Assembly (NCBI RefSeq): GCF_009830125.1
Contig: NZ_WUPT01000002.1
Location: forward strand, 964,001 to 1,028,000
Length of the DNA: 64,000 bases
From: Kangsaoukella pontilimi
Lineage (GTDB): Bacteria > Pseudomonadota > Alphaproteobacteria > Rhodobacterales > Rhodobacteraceae
Reading direction: 5' to 3'
The translations under genes were made by a program, and so were the position numbers. Under the pieces are notes generated by a model. That model ran no database searches. It saw only the letters and a list, made by a program, of their open reading frames with translations, and had not been told where the DNA came from. Below, piece after piece: positions 16,098-25,543 of this stretch. Position 1 is the stretch's first letter, and each line of letters begins with the position of its first letter.

Positions 16098-16841
16098 TTA
16101 CAGGACGACGGCAAAAGCCACCCATGCCGTGACCTCTGACGTCAGTTGAACCGTGCCAAGGACATCGCCCGTCTGGCCGCCGAGCAGGCGTCGGGCGGCC
16201 AGAGATACCGCCAGCGCGGATAAGGCGATTGCGGCCAGCGCGGGAAGCGTGGCGGTGCCGGTGAGCAGGGCCAAGCCGACCAACGCAACGCCGCCCGGCA
16301 AGAGCGACGCGTTTTTTACGCCTGATGCGTGGTGACCAAGGCCATCCGTCCGTGCGCGCGGCAAGTGAACGAGGGCGGCGAGCATCGCCAGCCGGCTGCC
16401 CGTTCCGATAAGGGCGAATTCGCTCCAGCCGGCGCGGCCTCCGAGACCCGAAACAGACACGACCGAAAGCGTCACTGCAAAGATTAGGGCCAGCACGCCA
16501 TAGGTGCCGATGCGGCTGTCGCGCATGATCTCGAGCCGTCGCGCCGCGTCGCGACCGCCAAGCGCGTCCGCGAAATCGGCCAGCCCGTCGTGGTGAAGTC
16601 CGCCGGTCACTGCCACAACTGCGCCGACGGCAAGCAACGCTGCCAGAACCGATGCTGCGCCAGCCGCCGTCAGACCTGCGAATACGGCCCAGCCCACAGT
16701 TCCCGTGACGATTCCGACAAGCGGATAGGCCCATGCCGCATCGGCCAGTGACGGGGCAGGCTCCTTGAGACGCCCTGCCGGGATGACCGTGAGCAGCATC
16801 AGCGCAAGCCGCGCCTCGTCCAGACGGCGGGGCGGGGTCAT
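16098..16841 (-). CDS. cobS: Adenosylcobinamide-GDP ribazoletransferase
   Basis: A 247-residue integral membrane enzyme that joins adenosylcobinamide-GDP and alpha-ribazole (or its phosphate) in the last assembly step of cobalamin; it is called CobV in the Pseudomonas denitrificans naming. It shows the conserved [17 protein letters not shown] (about 82-98), with the acidic residues that bind metal, and [12 protein letters not shown] soon after, then several hydrophobic segments. Length and motifs are normal for the family. Its start overlaps the end of cobT by four bases in a cobU-cobT-cobS operon. Confidence 0.95.
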   Translation of the reverse strand: MTPPRRLDEARLALMLLTVIPAGRLKEPAPSLADAAWAYPLVGIVTGTVGWAVFAGLTAAGAASVLAALLAVGAVVAVTGGLHHDGLADFADALGGRDAARRLEIMRDSRIGTYGVLALIFAVTLSVVSVSGLGGRAGWSEFALIGTGSRLAMLAALVHLPRARTDGLGHHASGVKNASLLPGGVALVGLALLTGTATLPALAAIALSALAVSLAARRLLGGQTGDVLGTVQLTSEVTAWVAFAVVL

Positions 16842-17854
16842 CCGTCGGCGATCCCCGCCTCCTCGAAGGTGGCCATACCGTTGTGACAGGCCAGCGCGCC
16901 TCGGAGTACCATCAGGGCCAGCGCGGCACCGGTGCCCTCGCCAAGGGCCATGCCAAGGTCGAGGATCGGGGCCTTGTCGAGCCGCTCACACAGGCGGATA
17001 TGTCCCGGCTCGGCGCTTTTGTGAGCGACGAGGCAGTGATCGAGAAGCGCCGGGTCGGCGGCCGCAAGAGGAGATATTGCGGCGGTGCAGATATAACCGT
17101 CGAGAATAACCGGAATACGGTGCCGGCGTGCTTCCAGTACCGCGCCACAGATCGCCGCCTGTTCGCGTCCGCCGAGCGCGGCCAGTGTCTCCGCCGGGTC
17201 AAGCCCCGCATGGCGGGTGACGGCGGCGGCAACGACGCGTGACTTGAGCGACATGCCTTCGGCGTCCGAGCCGGTGCCGCGTCCGACCCAGTCCGACGCC
17301 TCGCCACCGAAGACGGCATGGGCGAGGGCGGCGGAGATGGTCGAATTGCCGATGCCCATTTCGCCAAGGATCAGGATATCGGCCTCGGAATCGACGGCGG
17401 CGGCGCCACGGCTCATGGCGTCCTGGCATTCGTCGGCGGTCATCGCCGGGCCCTCGGTGATGTCACCGGTTGGACGGTCGAGATCGAGCGCGACGACGCC
17501 AAGGGTGGCGCCGGCGACCGTGGCAAGCTGGTTGATCGCCGCTCCGCCGGCGGCGAAGTTGTCCACCATCAGGCCGGTCACAGCTTGGGGGAAAGGGTTC
17601 ACGCCCTGGGCGCACACGCCATGATTTCCTGCAAATACAAGAGCTTGCGCGCGATCTATCGCCGGACGGTTGGTGCCCTTCCAGCCGGCCATGAAGACGG
17701 CTAGGTCTTCGAGACGGCCAAGCGAACCGGGCGGTTTCGTCAACTGCGCCTGACGCGCCCGTGCCCGCTCTGCCGCGTCATTGTCGAACTGCGGCAGGTC
17801 GTCTGCCGACGGAAAGGAGGTTCCGGACAGGGCGAACGGCGTTTGGTCATTCAT
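16838..17854 (-). CDS. cobT: Nicotinate-nucleotide:dimethylbenzimidazole phosphoribosyltransferase
   Basis: A 338-residue cytoplasmic enzyme that makes alpha-ribazole-5-phosphate from 5,6-dimethylbenzimidazole and nicotinate mononucleotide. Family marks are [20 protein letters not shown] near residue 40, [17 protein letters not shown] (about 73-89), [14 protein letters not shown] in the middle, and the C-terminal [15 protein letters not shown] with the catalytic Glu. The length is close to that of characterised CobT. It is not the VWA-domain cobaltochelatase subunit that shares this symbol. It overlaps cobU by eight bases and cobS by four. Confidence 0.95.
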   Translation of the reverse strand: MNDQTPFALSGTSFPSADDLPQFDNDAAERARARQAQLTKPPGSLGRLEDLAVFMAGWKGTNRPAIDRAQALVFAGNHGVCAQGVNPFPQAVTGLMVDNFAAGGAAINQLATVAGATLGVVALDLDRPTGDITEGPAMTADECQDAMSRGAAAVDSEADILILGEMGIGNSTISAALAHAVFGGEASDWVGRGTGSDAEGMSLKSRVVAAAVTRHAGLDPAETLAALGGREQAAICGAVLEARRHRIPVILDGYICTAAISPLAAADPALLDHCLVAHKSAEPGHIRLCERLDKAPILDLGMALGEGTGAALALMVLRGALACHNGMATFEEAGIADG

Positions 17855-18362
17855 GTGGTTTGATCCTTAGCGGGCATCCCGAAACCGAGAGCCAGACCTC
17901 GTCGCAGCAGGCTGCGACCTGTTGATTGAGTTGTCCGGCGGCGCTCCGAAATTGGCGCGCCAGACGGTTTTCCGGGACGATTCCCGCGCCGACCTCATTC
18001 GTGACGAAGACGACCGGAGATTCAAGGGTGGGGATCAGGTCCGTCAGGGCGTCGGCCTCGGCCTGCCAATCGGCCTTGGAAAGCATGAGATTGGTCAGCC
18101 ACATGGTCAGGCAATCGACCAGCCGCGGTGCCGCGCCGTCGCTGTCGCGCAGCGCGGTCACGATGTCGGTCGGGGCTTCGATTGTCGTCCAGCCGGGGCC
18201 GCGAGAGGCGCGGTGACGTGCGATCTTGGCCCGCATCTCGTCGTCGTGGGCTTGCGACGTGGCGATGTAGACGGGGGATGCACCACGGCCGAGGGTCAGC
18301 CTCTCGGCCAGGGCGCTTTTGCCCGAATTCGCTCCGCCCGTAACCAATATCGACTTTCCCAT
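17847..18362 (-). CDS. cobU: Adenosylcobinamide kinase/GTP:cobinamide-phosphate guanylyltransferase
   Basis: A 171-residue bifunctional enzyme (CobP in the aerobic naming). It phosphorylates adenosylcobinamide and transfers GMP to it. The P-loop is GGANSGKS (9-16). IATSQAHDDEMRAKIARHR includes His50, the guanylylated His in the family. LVDCLTMWLTNLM and VTNEVGAGIVPENRLARQFR are conserved signatures of the nucleotide-loop pathway. It is the first gene of cobU-cobT-cobS and is divergent, by 48 bases, from the phosphatase-bluE operon. Confidence 0.95.
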   Translation of the reverse strand: MGKSILVTGGANSGKSALAERLTLGRGASPVYIATSQAHDDEMRAKIARHRASRGPGWTTIEAPTDIVTALRDSDGAAPRLVDCLTMWLTNLMLSKADWQAEADALTDLIPTLESPVVFVTNEVGAGIVPENRLARQFRSAAGQLNQQVAACCDEVWLSVSGCPLRIKPHE

Positions 18363-18410
18363 GCGGGCGTGTAAACCAGAGTTCCAAACCGAAAGGAAGC
18401 ATCAGACGCC

Positions 18411-19007
18411 ATGGCTTTGCCCGCGCTCGAACTCTGGCTGATCCGCCATGCGCCGACCGATTTTTCAGGGCGGCTGGCGGGGCGCACCGATGTCGAGGCG
18501 GTTTTGCCCGGCGCGGCGGCGCTGGCCTTGGCGCGCACTCAACTTCAGGGCGCTGGCCGCGTGGTGGCAAGCCCTGCGCAGCGGACGATTGCCACGGCGC
18601 GAGCGCTGTTTCCCGGCCGCGAGATCGATACCGACCCCTATCTCTGGGAGCAGGATTTCGGCGCGGATGAGGGGCGTGCCTATAGCGATCTGCCCGACCT
18701 CGGCCCGCTCACGCGGGCGGCTTTGGCCGATCATGTTCCGCCGGGCGGGGAGAGTTTTGCCGAGATGGCGGCACGGGTCATGCCGGCCTTGCGCGGGTTG
18801 CGCCGCAGGGTGCCGGCCAGCGTCGGGTCGGTGCCTGCCGTTGCGGTTGTGGCCCACGCAGGCACCGTTCGTGCGGCACTCGGCATGGCATTGGGCGAGC
18901 TGTCGCTTGGCCTTGCCTTCGACATCTCACCCCTGTCGCTGACCACGATCCGGTTTTTCGGGGATGAGGCGGCGATCCTTGGCGTAAATCGTCCACTCGT
19001 CGCATGA
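18411..19007 (+). CDS. Histidine phosphatase, probable alpha-ribazole phosphatase (CobC-like)
   Basis: A 198-residue member of the histidine phosphatase (phosphoglycerate mutase-like) superfamily. It shows RHAPT with the phosphorylated His13, Arg57-like SPAQRTIATA, the acid Glu80 in LWEQDFGADEG, and the second catalytic His149 in VVAHAGTVRAAL. Its place, divergent from cobU and upstream of bluE and cbiB, indicates removal of phosphate from alpha-ribazole phosphate or from adenosylcobalamin phosphate. The start has a good site (AAAGGAAG). It overlaps the bluE-like gene by four bases. Confidence 0.82.
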   Translation: MALPALELWLIRHAPTDFSGRLAGRTDVEAVLPGAAALALARTQLQGAGRVVASPAQRTIATARALFPGREIDTDPYLWEQDFGADEGRAYSDLPDLGPLTRAALADHVPPGGESFAEMAARVMPALRGLRRRVPASVGSVPAVAVVAHAGTVRAALGMALGELSLGLAFDISPLSLTTIRFFGDEAAILGVNRPLVA

Positions 19008-19798
19008 AAGTTCGCGTCCAAGGGCATTTCGGGGAATGGCTGCAGGGATGCTATGGCCCGGCAGGGGACATCGCGCTGGTTACGGTGCGCTGCCCTGCGC
19101 TTGGCGTCACGGTCGAGAGGCTGGGCGGCGGCGCCCTGTCGCTGGACGATCCGGGCGGTGTTCTGACCGAAGCGCGGGCGCGGGCGATTTTGGAGAAACT
19201 CGGGCTGCCAGAAGGTCGGTTTCGGCTGAGCGCGGAGATGCCGCCCGGCGGCGGGGCAGGCGCGTCGACGGCTGCCCTCGTGGCGCTGGCGCGTGCCGCT
19301 GGCGATACGGGCGACGGTTTGGCCAGGGCGTGTCTCGGTGTCGAAGGGGCGAGCGATCCGCTGATGCTGAAGGCACCCGACCGGGTGCTCTGGGCGCCGC
19401 GCCGTGCAGAGGTCATTGCGCCCGTCGCACCGCCGCCCCCGGCGGTTATCGTGGGCGGTTTCTGGGGCGCGCCGTCTCGCACTCAGGCGCAGGACATCGA
19501 CTTTCCAGACATTGCCGACCTGGTCGCGGATTGGGCGCGGGCGCGATCGCTGGCTGACGTTGCCGCCATCGCCTCGGCCTCGGCGGTCCGAACGACGGCG
19601 CATCGGGGGCCGGAGGGCGATCCGACCCCCGATCTCGCCCGTGCCTTGGGGGCTTTTGGTCATCTTCGGGCGCATACAGGTTCGGCGCGTGGGCTGATCT
19701 TTGCGCCCGGCCACGTGCCGGAAGGCGTCGAGGCCGCTTTGGCCGAGGCCGGTGTCACAGGTGTTCTGACCTTCGCAACCGGGGGCGGGTGCGTATGA
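19004..19798 (+). CDS. bluE: GHMP-family kinase, probable L-threonine kinase (BluE/PduX-like)
   Basis: A 264-residue kinase with the GHMP ATP loop PPGGGAGASTAALVALA (about 82-98) and the C-terminal TGVLTFATGGGCV. It sits between the cobalamin phosphatase and cbiB, the position of bluE in Rhodobacter-type clusters. BluE and PduX phosphorylate L-threonine, and the product is decarboxylated by CobC/CobD to the aminopropanol phosphate linker of the nucleotide loop. The decarboxylase is two genes downstream, which supports the assignment. The gene overlaps both neighbours by four bases. Confidence 0.78.
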   Translation: MKVRVQGHFGEWLQGCYGPAGDIALVTVRCPALGVTVERLGGGALSLDDPGGVLTEARARAILEKLGLPEGRFRLSAEMPPGGGAGASTAALVALARAAGDTGDGLARACLGVEGASDPLMLKAPDRVLWAPRRAEVIAPVAPPPPAVIVGGFWGAPSRTQAQDIDFPDIADLVADWARARSLADVAAIASASAVRTTAHRGPEGDPTPDLARALGAFGHLRAHTGSARGLIFAPGHVPEGVEAALAEAGVTGVLTFATGGGCV

Positions 19799-20730
19799 GT
19801 TTCGCAGCCGCGATGATCGTCGCCCTTTTGGTCGATGCGCTGATCGGCTGGCCCGATGCGCTCTACCGTCGGATCGGGCACCCGGTCACATGGATCGGGC
19901 GGCTGATCGGCGCTTTGGACCGTGGGCTGAACCGGGGCGGGGCTCGTCGGCTTAAGGGCGCGTTTGCGGTGCTGATCGTGCTTGTAGCGGTGGCCGTGCC
20001 GACGCTTGCGGTCGAAAGCCTGTTGCCTGAGGGGTGGGTTGGGACGCTCCTTCTCGGGCTTCTCGCCTGGCCCCTCGTCGCGGGGCGGTCGCTCTATCAA
20101 CACGTCGCTCGGGTTGCGGCCCCGCTGGCTGCGGGCGACGAGACCGGCGCGCGTGAGGCAGTCTCGATGATCGTGGGACGCGATCCGGCGACACTGGACC
20201 AGCCCGCCATTGCCCGCGCCGCGCTGGAGAGCTTGGCGGAAAACGCTTCTGACGGCGTCGTCGCACCCGTCTTCTGGGGGACGGTGGCGGGGCTGCCGGG
20301 CATTGCCGTCTACAAGGCGATCAACACGCTCGATTCGATGATCGGACACCGCACGCCCCGGCACGAGGCCTTCGGCAGGGTGGCAGCGCGGCTGGACGAT
20401 GTGGCGAACCTTATCCCGGCGCGGCTGACAGGGCTCATGTTCGTTCTGGTCTCGCGGGACCGACGGCGGGCGTTCAGGGCCATGATGGCGGACGCGCGCC
20501 GACACCGTTCGCCCAACGCAGGCTGGCCCGAAGCGGCGATGGCCGGCGGGCTGTCCGTCCGTATGTCAGGCCCGAGGGTCTACGCAGGCCGGGCGACGGA
20601 CGACCCATGGCTGAACGGGGACGCGCCCGATCCGACAGCGGAAGACCTGAACCGGGGGCTTGCGCTGTTCCTTCGCGCTGTGGTTCCACTGGGCGCGCTG
20701 CTGGCAGTGGCGGCGGCATTCGGGGGATAG
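19795..20730 (+). CDS. cbiB: Adenosylcobinamide-phosphate synthase (CbiB/CobD)
   Basis: A 311-residue membrane enzyme that attaches aminopropanol phosphate to adenosylcobyric acid. Visible marks are the N-terminal LLVDALIGWPDALYRRIGHPVTWIG, ALESLAENASDGVVAP with the conserved ENxxDG core, GLPGIAVYKAINTLDSMIGHRT, and PNAGWPEAAMAGGLSVR toward the end. Hydrophobic segments flank these loops. The start at 19795 is set by the ATGA overlap with the kinase. The name cobD is used for it in the aerobic pathway. Confidence 0.95.
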   Translation: MSFAAAMIVALLVDALIGWPDALYRRIGHPVTWIGRLIGALDRGLNRGGARRLKGAFAVLIVLVAVAVPTLAVESLLPEGWVGTLLLGLLAWPLVAGRSLYQHVARVAAPLAAGDETGAREAVSMIVGRDPATLDQPAIARAALESLAENASDGVVAPVFWGTVAGLPGIAVYKAINTLDSMIGHRTPRHEAFGRVAARLDDVANLIPARLTGLMFVLVSRDRRRAFRAMMADARRHRSPNAGWPEAAMAGGLSVRMSGPRVYAGRATDDPWLNGDAPDPTAEDLNRGLALFLRAVVPLGALLAVAAAFGG

Positions 20731-20733
20731 GCC

Positions 20734-21705
20734 ATGCGCGACCACGGCGGAGACCTTGACCGCGCCCGCGCGCGGTTCGGCGGCGACGACTGGATCGACC
20801 TGTCCACGGGCATCAATCCGGTCGCCTATCCGGTGCCGGACGTTCTGCCAGCGCGCGCATTGGCTGCGCTGCCCACGGCGGAGGATATCGCGGGGCTGGC
20901 CGACGCGGCGCGCCGAGCTTACGCGACGTCCCTCGTTCCCGTGCCGCTGGCCGGGGCGCAGGCGGCGATCCAGATCGTGCCGCGACTGTCGGCTGTGGGG
21001 CGGGCGCGTGTTCTGGTGCCGACCTACAACGAGCACGCAGGCGCACTGGCGGCGTCGGGCTGGCAGGTGGCGGAGGTGCGTGAGCCGGACGCACTGGAGG
21101 GTGCGGACCTCGCCGTGGTGGTGTCGCCCAACAACCCGGATGGGCGCCGGGCGTCCGTGTCCGATCTTGTCGCGCTGGCCGGGCGCGTGGGGCTTCTGGT
21201 GGTGGACGAAAGCTTTGCCGACCCCGAGCCGGAGAGTGCTTTGTCCCGCGCAGAAGTTCCGGAGAATGTCGTGATCCTCAGGTCCTTCGGCAAGTTCTAC
21301 GGGCTTGCGGGACTGCGTCTGGGATTCGCGTTGGCCGCGCCCGACATGGCCGCACGGATCGCGGCGCTGGCGGGGCCTTGGGCGGTCAGTGGCCCGGCCA
21401 TTGCTATTGGCACGCGCGCGCTGGGCGATACCGCGTGGCGGGACGAGACACGCGCGCGTCTCAGGGTGGATGCGGCGCGGCTCGACGGACTGGCCGAGTG
21501 GGCGGGATGGCGGCTGGTGGGCGGCACGCCGCTCTTTCGGACGTATGAGACCGGCGATGCCGCCTCTGCGCAGGAGAGGCTGGCCCGCGCACGTATCTGG
21601 TCGCGGATATTCCCGTACTCAGAGGGATGGATGCGACTGGGTCTGCCCGGCGATGCTGCAGGCTGGGCGCGGCTGGAGACCGCGCTATCGGGCGGCGGCG
21701 AGTAG
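20734..21705 (+). CDS. cobC: Threonine-phosphate decarboxylase (CobC/CobD)
   Basis: A 323-residue class I/II PLP enzyme that converts L-threonine O-3-phosphate to (R)-1-amino-2-propanol phosphate. It begins with [26 protein letters not shown], the usual start of this subgroup. [11 protein letters not shown] binds the cofactor ring, [10 protein letters not shown] carries the Asp that pairs with the pyridine nitrogen, and [17 protein letters not shown] holds the Schiff-base Lys. It follows cbiB with three bases between. Its 3' end overlaps convergent cobQ by 21 bases. Confidence 0.93.
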   Translation: MRDHGGDLDRARARFGGDDWIDLSTGINPVAYPVPDVLPARALAALPTAEDIAGLADAARRAYATSLVPVPLAGAQAAIQIVPRLSAVGRARVLVPTYNEHAGALAASGWQVAEVREPDALEGADLAVVVSPNNPDGRRASVSDLVALAGRVGLLVVDESFADPEPESALSRAEVPENVVILRSFGKFYGLAGLRLGFALAAPDMAARIAALAGPWAVSGPAIAIGTRALGDTAWRDETRARLRVDAARLDGLAEWAGWRLVGGTPLFRTYETGDAASAQERLARARIWSRIFPYSEGWMRLGLPGDAAGWARLETALSGGGE

Positions 21706-23130
21706 TCCTTCGACGTCCAGATGCGCCTCGACATGGTCCGCGAGTGCGTTGAGCGTGGCCTCGACCCCTGAACCATATGCCATCGAAGAGGTGGCTCCGA
21801 GCGCGGCGAGATAGGCGGCGCGGAAGGCATCATCGCGGAACATGCCATGCAGGTAGCTGCCCGCGACGAGGCCGTCGGCGCTGATCGCGCCCTCCGGTAC
21901 GCCGTCGACTTCGGCAAAGGGGCGCTGGCAGTCGAGCCCGGTCGTGGCTCCGATATGAATCTCGTATCCGGAGAAGCTGGTGCCGGAGGCCAGATGCCGG
22001 GCCGTCACCCGCGTCAGGCGCTTGTCCGGTGTCATCGTGGTCTCGACGTCCAAAAGGCCAAGCCCCTGGTCGCGCCCTGCCGGTCCCTCGATCCCGTCCG
22101 GGTCCGAGACCGAGCGGCCCAGCATCTGGTACCCGCCGCAAAGGCCGAGCACGTGCCCGCCCCGCCGGACATGGGCGGCAAGGTCGATGTCCCAGCCCTG
22201 TGACTTGAGAAAGGCAAGATCGCCGCGCGTGGACTTGCTGCCGGGCAGGATCACGAGGTCCGCGTCGCCGGGGATGGCGCGGCCTGCTTCCAGCATGGTC
22301 AGACGGACTCCCGGTTCCTGCGCCAGCGGGTCGAGATCGTCGAAATTCGCGATACGCGACAGGCGGAGGCAGACGATATGCAGACCGTCCGCGCGGGCGG
22401 GGGCGGCGATGTCGAGCGCGTCCTCGGCGGGCAGGCGCCACGCCTCGGGGAACCACGGGCAGACGCCGTAGCCCTTCCAGCCGGTCCGCGCCTCGATCAG
22501 GGCATAGCCGTCGTCGAAAAGGCTGGGATCTCCCCGGAAGCGGTTGATGATGAACCCCGCGATCTGGGCAGCGTCGTCCGTGTCGAGCACGGCTTGAGTG
22601 CCGACGATCTGGGCGATCACACCGCCCCGGTCGATGTCGCCTGTCAGGATCACGGGAACGTCGGCGGCACGGGCAAAGCCCATGTTGGCGATGTCGCCCT
22701 GCCGGAGATTGACCTCTGCCGGGCTGCCCGCGCCCTCGACCAGAACGAGGTCATGAGCGGTTTTCAGGCGGGCGAAACTGTCCAGAACGGCATTGAGCAG
22801 CGTGGGTTTCAGCGCCTGATACTCCCGCGCCCTGGCGGTTGTCAGGCGCTTGCCCTGCACGATCACCTGCGCGCCCACATCGGTCTCGGGTTTCAGCAAC
22901 ACCGGGTTCATGTCCGTCACCGGGTCGAGACCCGCCGCCATCGCCTGAAGCGCCTGCGCGCGGCCGATCTCGCCGCCATCCGCCGTGACGGCCGCGTTGT
23001 TGGACATATTCTGCGGCTTGAACGGCGCGACCGAGAGGCCCCGCCGACGCGCCGCGCGCGCCAGACCCGCCACCAGCATGGACTTGCCGACATTGCTGCC
23101 GGTGCCCTGGATCATCAGCGCGCGGGTCAT
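21685..23130 (-). CDS. cobQ: Cobyric acid synthase (amidates side chains b, d, e and g)
   Basis: A 481-residue glutamine-dependent amidotransferase. The N-terminal dethiobiotin-synthetase-like ATP domain opens with [20 protein letters not shown] and contains [11 protein letters not shown] and [13 protein letters not shown]. The C-terminal glutaminase domain has the nucleophile Cys at about residue 330 in [15 protein letters not shown], and a later HGMF with its catalytic His. The length is typical. It lies ten bases downstream of cobO on the same strand and converges on cobC. Confidence 0.95.
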   Translation of the reverse strand: MTRALMIQGTGSNVGKSMLVAGLARAARRRGLSVAPFKPQNMSNNAAVTADGGEIGRAQALQAMAAGLDPVTDMNPVLLKPETDVGAQVIVQGKRLTTARAREYQALKPTLLNAVLDSFARLKTAHDLVLVEGAGSPAEVNLRQGDIANMGFARAADVPVILTGDIDRGGVIAQIVGTQAVLDTDDAAQIAGFIINRFRGDPSLFDDGYALIEARTGWKGYGVCPWFPEAWRLPAEDALDIAAPARADGLHIVCLRLSRIANFDDLDPLAQEPGVRLTMLEAGRAIPGDADLVILPGSKSTRGDLAFLKSQGWDIDLAAHVRRGGHVLGLCGGYQMLGRSVSDPDGIEGPAGRDQGLGLLDVETTMTPDKRLTRVTARHLASGTSFSGYEIHIGATTGLDCQRPFAEVDGVPEGAISADGLVAGSYLHGMFRDDAFRAAYLAALGATSSMAYGSGVEATLNALADHVEAHLDVEGLLAAAR

Positions 23131-23140
23131 GGGCGGACGC

Positions 23141-23749
23141 TCAGAATTCGACGCCCTTCTGCGCCTTCACCCCGTCGCGGAAGGGATGCTTCAGAAGCGT
23201 CATCTCGGTCACGAGGTCGGCGGCCTCGATCAGCTCGGGCTTGGCGTTCCGGCCCGTCAGACAGACATGAGTCATGTGTGGTTTCTGATGCAGAAGGAAG
23301 TCCACGACCTCGTCGATATCGAGGTAGTCGTAGCGGAGCGCGATGTTGATCTCGTCGAGCAGAACGAAGTCGATGTCTGGGTCCAGGATCTGCTCCTTGG
23401 CGATCTCCCAGCCGCGCTGGGCCGCCGCCACGTCCCGTTCGCGGTCCTGCGTTTCCCAGGTAAATCCTTCGCCCGAGACGAAGAAGCGGCATTCGTCGCC
23501 GAAGCGGTGGGTCAGGAATTTGCGCTCGCCTGTCATCCATGTGCCCTTGATGAACTGCACCACGGCACAGGGCATTCCGTGGGCGATGCAGCGCATGATC
23601 ATGCCGAAGCCGGACGAGGATTTGCCCTTGCCCGCGCCGGTATGGACCATGATGAGGCCCTTTTCCTCGGTCTTGGTCTTCATCAGCTCATCGCGCGCGG
23701 CCTTTATCCGCTTCATTTTCTCGTTGTGACGCTTGGTCGTCTCGTCCAT
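23141..23749 (-). CDS. cobO: Cob(I)yrinic acid a,c-diamide adenosyltransferase
   Basis: A 202-residue corrinoid adenosyltransferase of the CobA/CobO type. The P-loop is [15 protein letters not shown] (36-50), followed by [23 protein letters not shown] and [23 protein letters not shown], all family signatures. The N-terminal helix ([21 protein letters not shown]) fits the part that covers the active site in family structures. The start at 23749 excludes 15 non-homologous residues of a longer frame. It is the first gene of cobO-cobQ and is divergent from the cobalamin riboswitch, so its own promoter lies in the same spacer. Confidence 0.95.
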   Translation of the reverse strand: MDETTKRHNEKMKRIKAARDELMKTKTEEKGLIMVHTGAGKGKSSSGFGMIMRCIAHGMPCAVVQFIKGTWMTGERKFLTHRFGDECRFFVSGEGFTWETQDRERDVAAAQRGWEIAKEQILDPDIDFVLLDEINIALRYDYLDIDEVVDFLLHQKPHMTHVCLTGRNAKPELIEAADLVTEMTLLKHPFRDGVKAQKGVEF

Positions 23750-23767
23750 CGCGCGGCCCCTATGTGC

Positions 23768-23795
23768 TTGACAGAATCGTCCCGCCGGTGACATT
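23768..23795 (+). promoter_or_regulatory. Probable promoter of the cobalamin riboswitch operon
   Basis: TTGACA at 23768-23773 matches the -35 consensus. The -10 is weak (GACATT at 23790-23795, spacing 16). Its position just before the riboswitch fits transcription of the plus-strand cob operon. Confidence 0.45.
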
Positions 23796-23797
23796 CC

Positions 23798-24010
23798 ACG
23801 AATGCTGGTGCCTGTGCAAACAGGTGAAAAGGGAATGCGCGAGGCCGGGTGTCCGGCCGAACGGCAGCCGCCCCCGCGACCGTGACCGGAGAGGGTACCC
23901 GATTAAGGCCACTGACCGCATCGGCGGTTCGGGAAGGCCGGGTAACCGTGAAAGCAAGGAGCTTTCGCATCCGGAAGCCGGGAGACCTGCCAGCGGAACG
24001 GTCAAGACCG
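23798..24010 (+). ncRNA. Cobalamin riboswitch upstream of the cob operon
   Basis: The region has the ordered conserved parts of an AdoCbl-class riboswitch. GGTGCCTGTGCAAACAGGTG with AAAAGGGAA lies at about 23807-23834, AGCCGCCCCCGCGACCGTGA at 23865-23884, and the B12 box GAAGCCGGGAGACCTGCC at 23974-23991. GC-rich pairing sequences that could form an expression platform follow (24005-24045). Ligand binding is expected to reduce expression of the downstream DUF1636-cobW-cobN genes. The outer boundaries are approximate. Confidence 0.92.
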
Positions 24011-24095
24011 GGCGGGGTGTTCCGGTGCCGGAGACGCGGCGTCCATCCCGCATTTCCGTCCCATGCCCAAGCCCGACGAGAACAGGGAACGAAAG

Positions 24096-24461
24096 ATGCT
24101 CGACGGCTCGGAAACGGTCGAATTGCTGGTCTGCATCAAGTGCCGGGGCGACGCCCTGCCGGATGACGAGGGCGAGCGGCCGGGGGCCGTTCTGCACCGC
24201 CGTCTGGCCGAGGAAGGCGTCGAGGGCGTCCGCATCACCCCTGTCGAATGCCTGTCAAACTGTACGCGCGGCTGCACTGTCGCGCTCAGGGGACCTGGCC
24301 GCTGGACCTATGTTTACGGCGCTTTCGAAGGCGAGGGCGACCTGTCGCCGCTCCGCGAAGGCGCGCTTCGCTATCGGGATGCCGCTGACGGGCTTGTGCC
24401 CTGGCGCGAGAGGCCCGAACATTTCCGCAAGAACTGCATCGCCCGCATTCCACCGCTCTGA
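24096..24461 (+). CDS. DUF1636 metal-binding protein (first paralogue)
   Basis: A 121-residue protein of the DUF1636 family, which has a thioredoxin-like ferredoxin-type fold. Four Cys are in the expected places: CIKCRG near the N-terminus, and CLSNCTRGC in the middle (three Cys there). The C-terminus has an additional Cys in FRKNCIARIPPL. ATG 24096 has GGGAACG upstream; the in-frame ATG at 24063 has no binding site. It is the first gene behind the riboswitch and lies nine bases before cobW. A role in handling cobalt or an Fe-S cluster for the pathway is likely but unproven. A second paralogue ends the operon at 38327. Confidence 0.78.
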   Translation: MLDGSETVELLVCIKCRGDALPDDEGERPGAVLHRRLAEEGVEGVRITPVECLSNCTRGCTVALRGPGRWTYVYGAFEGEGDLSPLREGALRYRDAADGLVPWRERPEHFRKNCIARIPPL

Positions 24462-24470
24462 GGACATCCC

Positions 24471-25526
24471 ATGCCGACGCTCGAAAAGCTTCCCGTCACC
24501 GTTATCACCGGCTTTCTCGGCTCGGGGAAGACCACGCTGATCACTCAACTCATGCAGAACCCGGGCGGGCGGCGTCTGGCCGTGATCGTCAACGAGTTCG
24601 GGGATGTGGGCGTCGATGGCGATATCCTGAAGGGCTGCGCCATTCCGGAATGCCCGGCCGAAAACATCATGGAACTGGCCAATGGCTGCATCTGCTGCAC
24701 TGTGGCCGACGATTTCATCCCGACGATCGAGGCGCTTATGGCGCTCGACCCGCGCCCCGATCACATCCTGATCGAAACCTCGGGGCTTGCGCTCCCAAAG
24801 CCGCTGCTCAAGGCGTTCGACTGGCCGGATATCCGTTCGAAGATCACGGTGGACGGCGTGATCGCGCTGGCAGATGCCGAGGCGGTCGCGGCGGGCCGGT
24901 TTGCGCCCGACGTCGAGGCGGTGGACCGTCAGCGGCTGGCCGATGACAGTCTCGACCATGAGACGCCGCTGTCAGAGGTGTTCGAGGATCAGATCTCGTG
25001 CGCCGACATCATCCTGCTGACCAAGCCCGACCTGGCTGGCCCCGACGGGCTGGAGCGCGCCCGCGCAGTCATCGCCGCCGAGGCGCCGCGCCCGATCCCG
25101 GTGGTCGAGGTTGCCGAGGGCGTGGTCGATCCGCGCGTGATCCTCGGGCTGGAGGCGGCCGCCGAGGACGATCTTGAAGCGCGGCCCTCGCACCATGACG
25201 GGGCCGACGATCACGAGCACGAGGATTTCGACAGCGTCGTGATCGACATCCCCGAGATTGCCGACCCCGCCCAGCTGGTCGCCCGTATCGAAGAGCTTGC
25301 GCGGCGTAAGAATATCCTGCGCGTCAAGGGCTATGCCGCCGTGACCGGCAAGCCGATGCGCCTGCTCGTTCAGGCGGTGGGTGCGCGGGTTCGGCACCAA
25401 TTCGACCGCTTCTGGGCCGAGGGCGAGGCGCGGCAGGGCCGTCTGGTCGTCATCGCCGAGCATGACGACATCGACGCCGCCGCGATCCGCGACATCCTCG
25501 TGCCGGAGACCACCGAAGCGGCCTGA
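24471..25526 (+). CDS. cobW: CobW GTP-binding metallochaperone
   Basis: A 351-residue G3E-family GTPase. The P-loop is GFLGSGKTTL (14-23), and the metal motif GCICC contains Cys73, Cys75 and Cys76 of CxCC. Switch and base-recognition segments include LIETSGLALP and LLTKPDL. A His/Asp-rich insert (HHDGADDHEHEDFD, about 223-240) could add metal sites. CobW proteins are thought to deliver cobalt to the CobNST chelatase in a GTP-dependent way, which agrees with its position immediately before cobN. Confidence 0.94.
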   Translation: MPTLEKLPVTVITGFLGSGKTTLITQLMQNPGGRRLAVIVNEFGDVGVDGDILKGCAIPECPAENIMELANGCICCTVADDFIPTIEALMALDPRPDHILIETSGLALPKPLLKAFDWPDIRSKITVDGVIALADAEAVAAGRFAPDVEAVDRQRLADDSLDHETPLSEVFEDQISCADIILLTKPDLAGPDGLERARAVIAAEAPRPIPVVEVAEGVVDPRVILGLEAAAEDDLEARPSHHDGADDHEHEDFDSVVIDIPEIADPAQLVARIEELARRKNILRVKGYAAVTGKPMRLLVQAVGARVRHQFDRFWAEGEARQGRLVVIAEHDDIDAAAIRDILVPETTEAA

Positions 25527-25543
25527 CCGCACCGGGGACCGCC

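Noticed and set aside
16098-17854. Reading cobS/cobT as cobaltochelatase subunits
   Set aside because: The sequences are the ribazoletransferase and phosphoribosyltransferase; AAA and VWA motifs are absent. The shared symbols come from two naming systems.
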